Below are positions 62,140 to 64,000 of a stretch of DNA of 64,000 bases, piece by piece (the first letter of the stretch is position 1; every line of letters starts with the position of its first letter). Source of the DNA: Niabella drilacis (GTDB lineage Bacteria; Bacteroidota; Bacteroidia; Chitinophagales; Chitinophagaceae). The position numbers and the translations under genes are program-made. A model generated the notes under the pieces. That model saw only the letters and a program-made list of their open reading frames with translations, did no database searches and was not told the origin of the DNA. Where the stretch lies: contig NZ_FMZO01000005.1 of assembly GCF_900101395.1 (NCBI RefSeq), forward strand, positions 337,086 to 401,085, read 5' to 3'.

Positions 62140-64000
62140 GGCGCCGAAGGCTCTCGTATAGGCATGGGGTTGAGCCGCTCGGCCCCGTGAGGGGTTAAAC
62201 CCGGACAGCCGGTGGTATAACCGCCGGCTTGTTTGTGCCCGGTGTGTATTGAACCCCTGCGGGGTTCAACGAAGATTCCGGTCATTAACCCCGCGTTTCA
62301 CGCGTGGTTACCTGGATGGAACCCCTGCGGGGTGATCCTGGAGGCCGGCCGGCCCCTCATTATAAACAGAGTTTTCGGCTGCCGTTTCTTCATCGCAGGT
62401 ATCGTCCATGAGGTTCGGCGCTATTTTTTTAAGGTCTTGTGGAGTCATACAGTTTAGGAGGCGTATATGTATCAGGTAGAGCCGCTCGACCCCGTGAGGG
62501 GTTAGGCCCGGATAGCCGGTGGTATAACCGCCGGCTTGTTTGTACCCGGTGTGTATTGAACCCCTACGGGGTTCAACGAAGATCCCGGTCATTAACCCCG
62601 CGTTTCAAGCGGGGTTACCTGGATGGAACCCCTGCGGGGTGGTCCTGGAGGCCGGCCGGTCCTTCATTATAAACAGAGTTTTCGGCCGCCGTTTCTTCAT
62701 CGCAGGTATCGTCCATAAGGTTCGGCGCTATTTTTTTAGGGTCTTGTGGAGTCATACAGTTTGGAAGGCGTATAAGCATCAGGCAAAGGCGTTAACCCCG
62801 TGAGGGGTTAGGCCCGGATAGCCGGTGATATAACCGCCGGCTTGTTTGTGCCCGGTGTGTATTGAACCCCTGCGGGGTTCCACGAAGATCCCGGTTATTA
62901 ACCCCGCGTTTCAAGCGTGGCTACCTGGATGGAACCCCTGCGGGGTGATCCTGGAGGCCGGCCGGCCCCTCATTATAAACAGAGTTTTCGGCTACCGCTT
63001 TTTATAGTAGACGTGGTCCAAGAGGTTCGGCGCTATCTTTTAAGGTCTTGTGGAGTCATACAGTTTAGGAGGCGTATATGTATCAGGTAGAGCCGCTCGA
63101 CCCCGTGAGGGGTTAAACCCGGACAGCCGGTGGTATAACCGCCGGCTTATTTGTGCCCGGTGTGTATTGAACCCCTGCGGGGTTCAACAAAGATCCCGGT
63201 CATTAACCCCGCGTTTCAAGTGCGGTTACCTGGATGGAACCCCTGCGGGGTGATCCTGGAGGCCGGCCGGTCCTTCATTGTAAACAGAGTTTTCGGACGC
63301 CGTTTCTTCATCGCAGGTACCGCTCATCAAATTCGACGCCGTTGTCAATGAGGAGCCTTTTGAATTCATCATGAAACGGTTCCTTTTTGTGGTGTTCTTT
63401 TTGATTTTTAATATAGTTAATAACTATATCTTTTTGTTTTAGTGAATAGGTGAACGCTCCATAGCCTTCCTGCCATCCTTCAAAATAAGGGAACAGGCCG
63501 CTGTGCTTCATCCAAAGGCTGGATGCTACTTTGATATCCCTGATATAGTCGGCAAGTGATACTGATGGATGCAGGTCGGACAAAAGATGGATATGATCGG
63601 CTATCCCATTAATACGATACAGCTTACACTTATTGTTTTTAACAATTCCCGAAATGTATTTGTAAAGTTGTTCACAGTTTTCTTCTTCGATGGTTTTTCT
63701 GCGATATTTTGTACCGAAGACTACGTGGTAAAAGATTTGACGATAACTCATGGTTTTTCATTTATCGGTTAATAGGTCTATTAAGATACAATTATTTTCA
63801 TGAAACCGTTTTTTTATTTTTTCTCGGGTCATACAGTTTGGGAAGCTTATCTGCATCAGGCAAAGGCGTTAACCCCGTGAGGGGTTAGGCCCGGACAGCC
63901 GGTGATATAACCGCCGGCTTATTTGTGCCCGGTGTGTATTGAACCCCTGCGGGGTTCAACGAAGATTCCGGTCATTAACCCCGCGTTTCACGCGTGGTTA
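62140..64000. repeat. RAYT-associated palindromic repeat array, period about 306 bp
   Basis: The marker GTCATACAGTTT occurs at about 62444, 62751, 63055 and 63828. Short units are 304-307 bases; the one holding the transposase gene is about 773. Each unit carries AACCCC-GTGA-GGGGTT, AGCCGG..CCGGCT, GAACCCC-TGC-GGGGTTC, AACCcCGCGT-TTC-ACGCGtGGTT and GGCCGGCC palindromes, the signature of REP/BIME-type elements. The array runs off the right edge. Short units keep the final ~10 codons and stop of the transposase (for example 62386-62418, minus strand) joined directly to its upstream flank, as internal-deletion derivatives would. Confidence 0.9.
63308..63751 (-). mobile_element. REP-associated tyrosine transposase gene (RAYT, Y1/IS200-like)
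   Basis: 147 residues with all the Y1 transposase marks: the metal-binding HUH motif H53-I-H55 (ADHIHLL) and the catalytic Tyr113 in INYIKNQKEHHKK, plus the Bacteroidota RAYT block SVSLADYIRDIKVASSLWMKHSG and WQEGYGAFTYS. Y1 enzymes make single-strand nicks at palindromic hairpins and become covalently attached to DNA through the Tyr. Only one such gene is present and it is flanked on both sides by the repeats it probably mobilises. The gene appears intact. Confidence 0.93.

Noticed and set aside
62140..64000. Integron or attC array
   Set aside because: The palindromic units resemble attC sites superficially, but there is no integrase and no cassette genes; a Y1 transposase explains the repeats better.

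Overview
The window comes from a Bacteroidota chromosome, most likely a Chitinophagaceae-type soil, plant or water bacterium. The evidence is two SusC/SusD pairs, FecR plus an STN-domain SusC, SusD-type lipoproteins whose signal peptides end in a lipobox cysteine, a LytTR regulator with a TPR histidine kinase, A/T-rich leaders with weak Shine-Dalgarno sites, and DUF4959/DUF4998-type surface lipoproteins. The genus is inferred from overall style only. No rRNA, tRNA, CRISPR array or prophage was seen.

Positions 1-21455 hold a long rightward polysaccharide utilisation operon. It runs: the end of a FecR anti-sigma gene, SusC with an STN domain, SusD, a DUF6250-like secreted protein, three tandem paralogous secreted beta-propellers resembling oligogalacturonide lyases (PL22-like), three S1 sulfatases, a GH78 alpha-L-rhamnosidase, a fourth sulfatase with a helical-repeat tail, and a GH2 glycosidase. 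Most junctions are short or overlapping. A 408-bp tandem repeat (21677-22650) ends this block. A second rightward block (23139-37453) carries another sulfatase, two paralogous Asp-box propeller lipoproteins, an esterase, a PQQ dehydrogenase with an inserted cytochrome c domain, a sixth sulfatase, a two-domain esterase and a DUF1080 (3-keto-disaccharide hydrolase family) protein. Together these suggest breakdown of a sulfated, acylated, deoxysugar-rich polymer, possibly including an oxidative (keto-sugar) step.

A five-copy array of exactly 256-bp units (37911-39172) separates this from a leftward operon (46672 to 39442): SusC2, SusD2, a DUF4959/DUF5000-type lipoprotein and a DUF4998-type lipoprotein. 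An AraC-type regulator (47130-48020) lies upstream on the same strand. Divergent from it are a short-chain dehydrogenase and two GH29 alpha-L-fucosidases, which look like a fucose module.

Positions 53062-59707 hold a LytTR response regulator overlapping a TPR histidine kinase gene, a YD-repeat-like lipoprotein, and a four-gene set of small secreted proteins. One of the four is a B-type (bulb) lectin with three intact QxDxNxVxY sites. This set has no assigned function. After a 309-bp tandem repeat come a small HTH protein and an ECF sigma factor. The last 1.9 kb is an array of about 306-bp palindromic repeats around a Y1/REP-associated transposase gene. The short units keep the last ~10 codons of that transposase, so they look like deletion derivatives of the full element.
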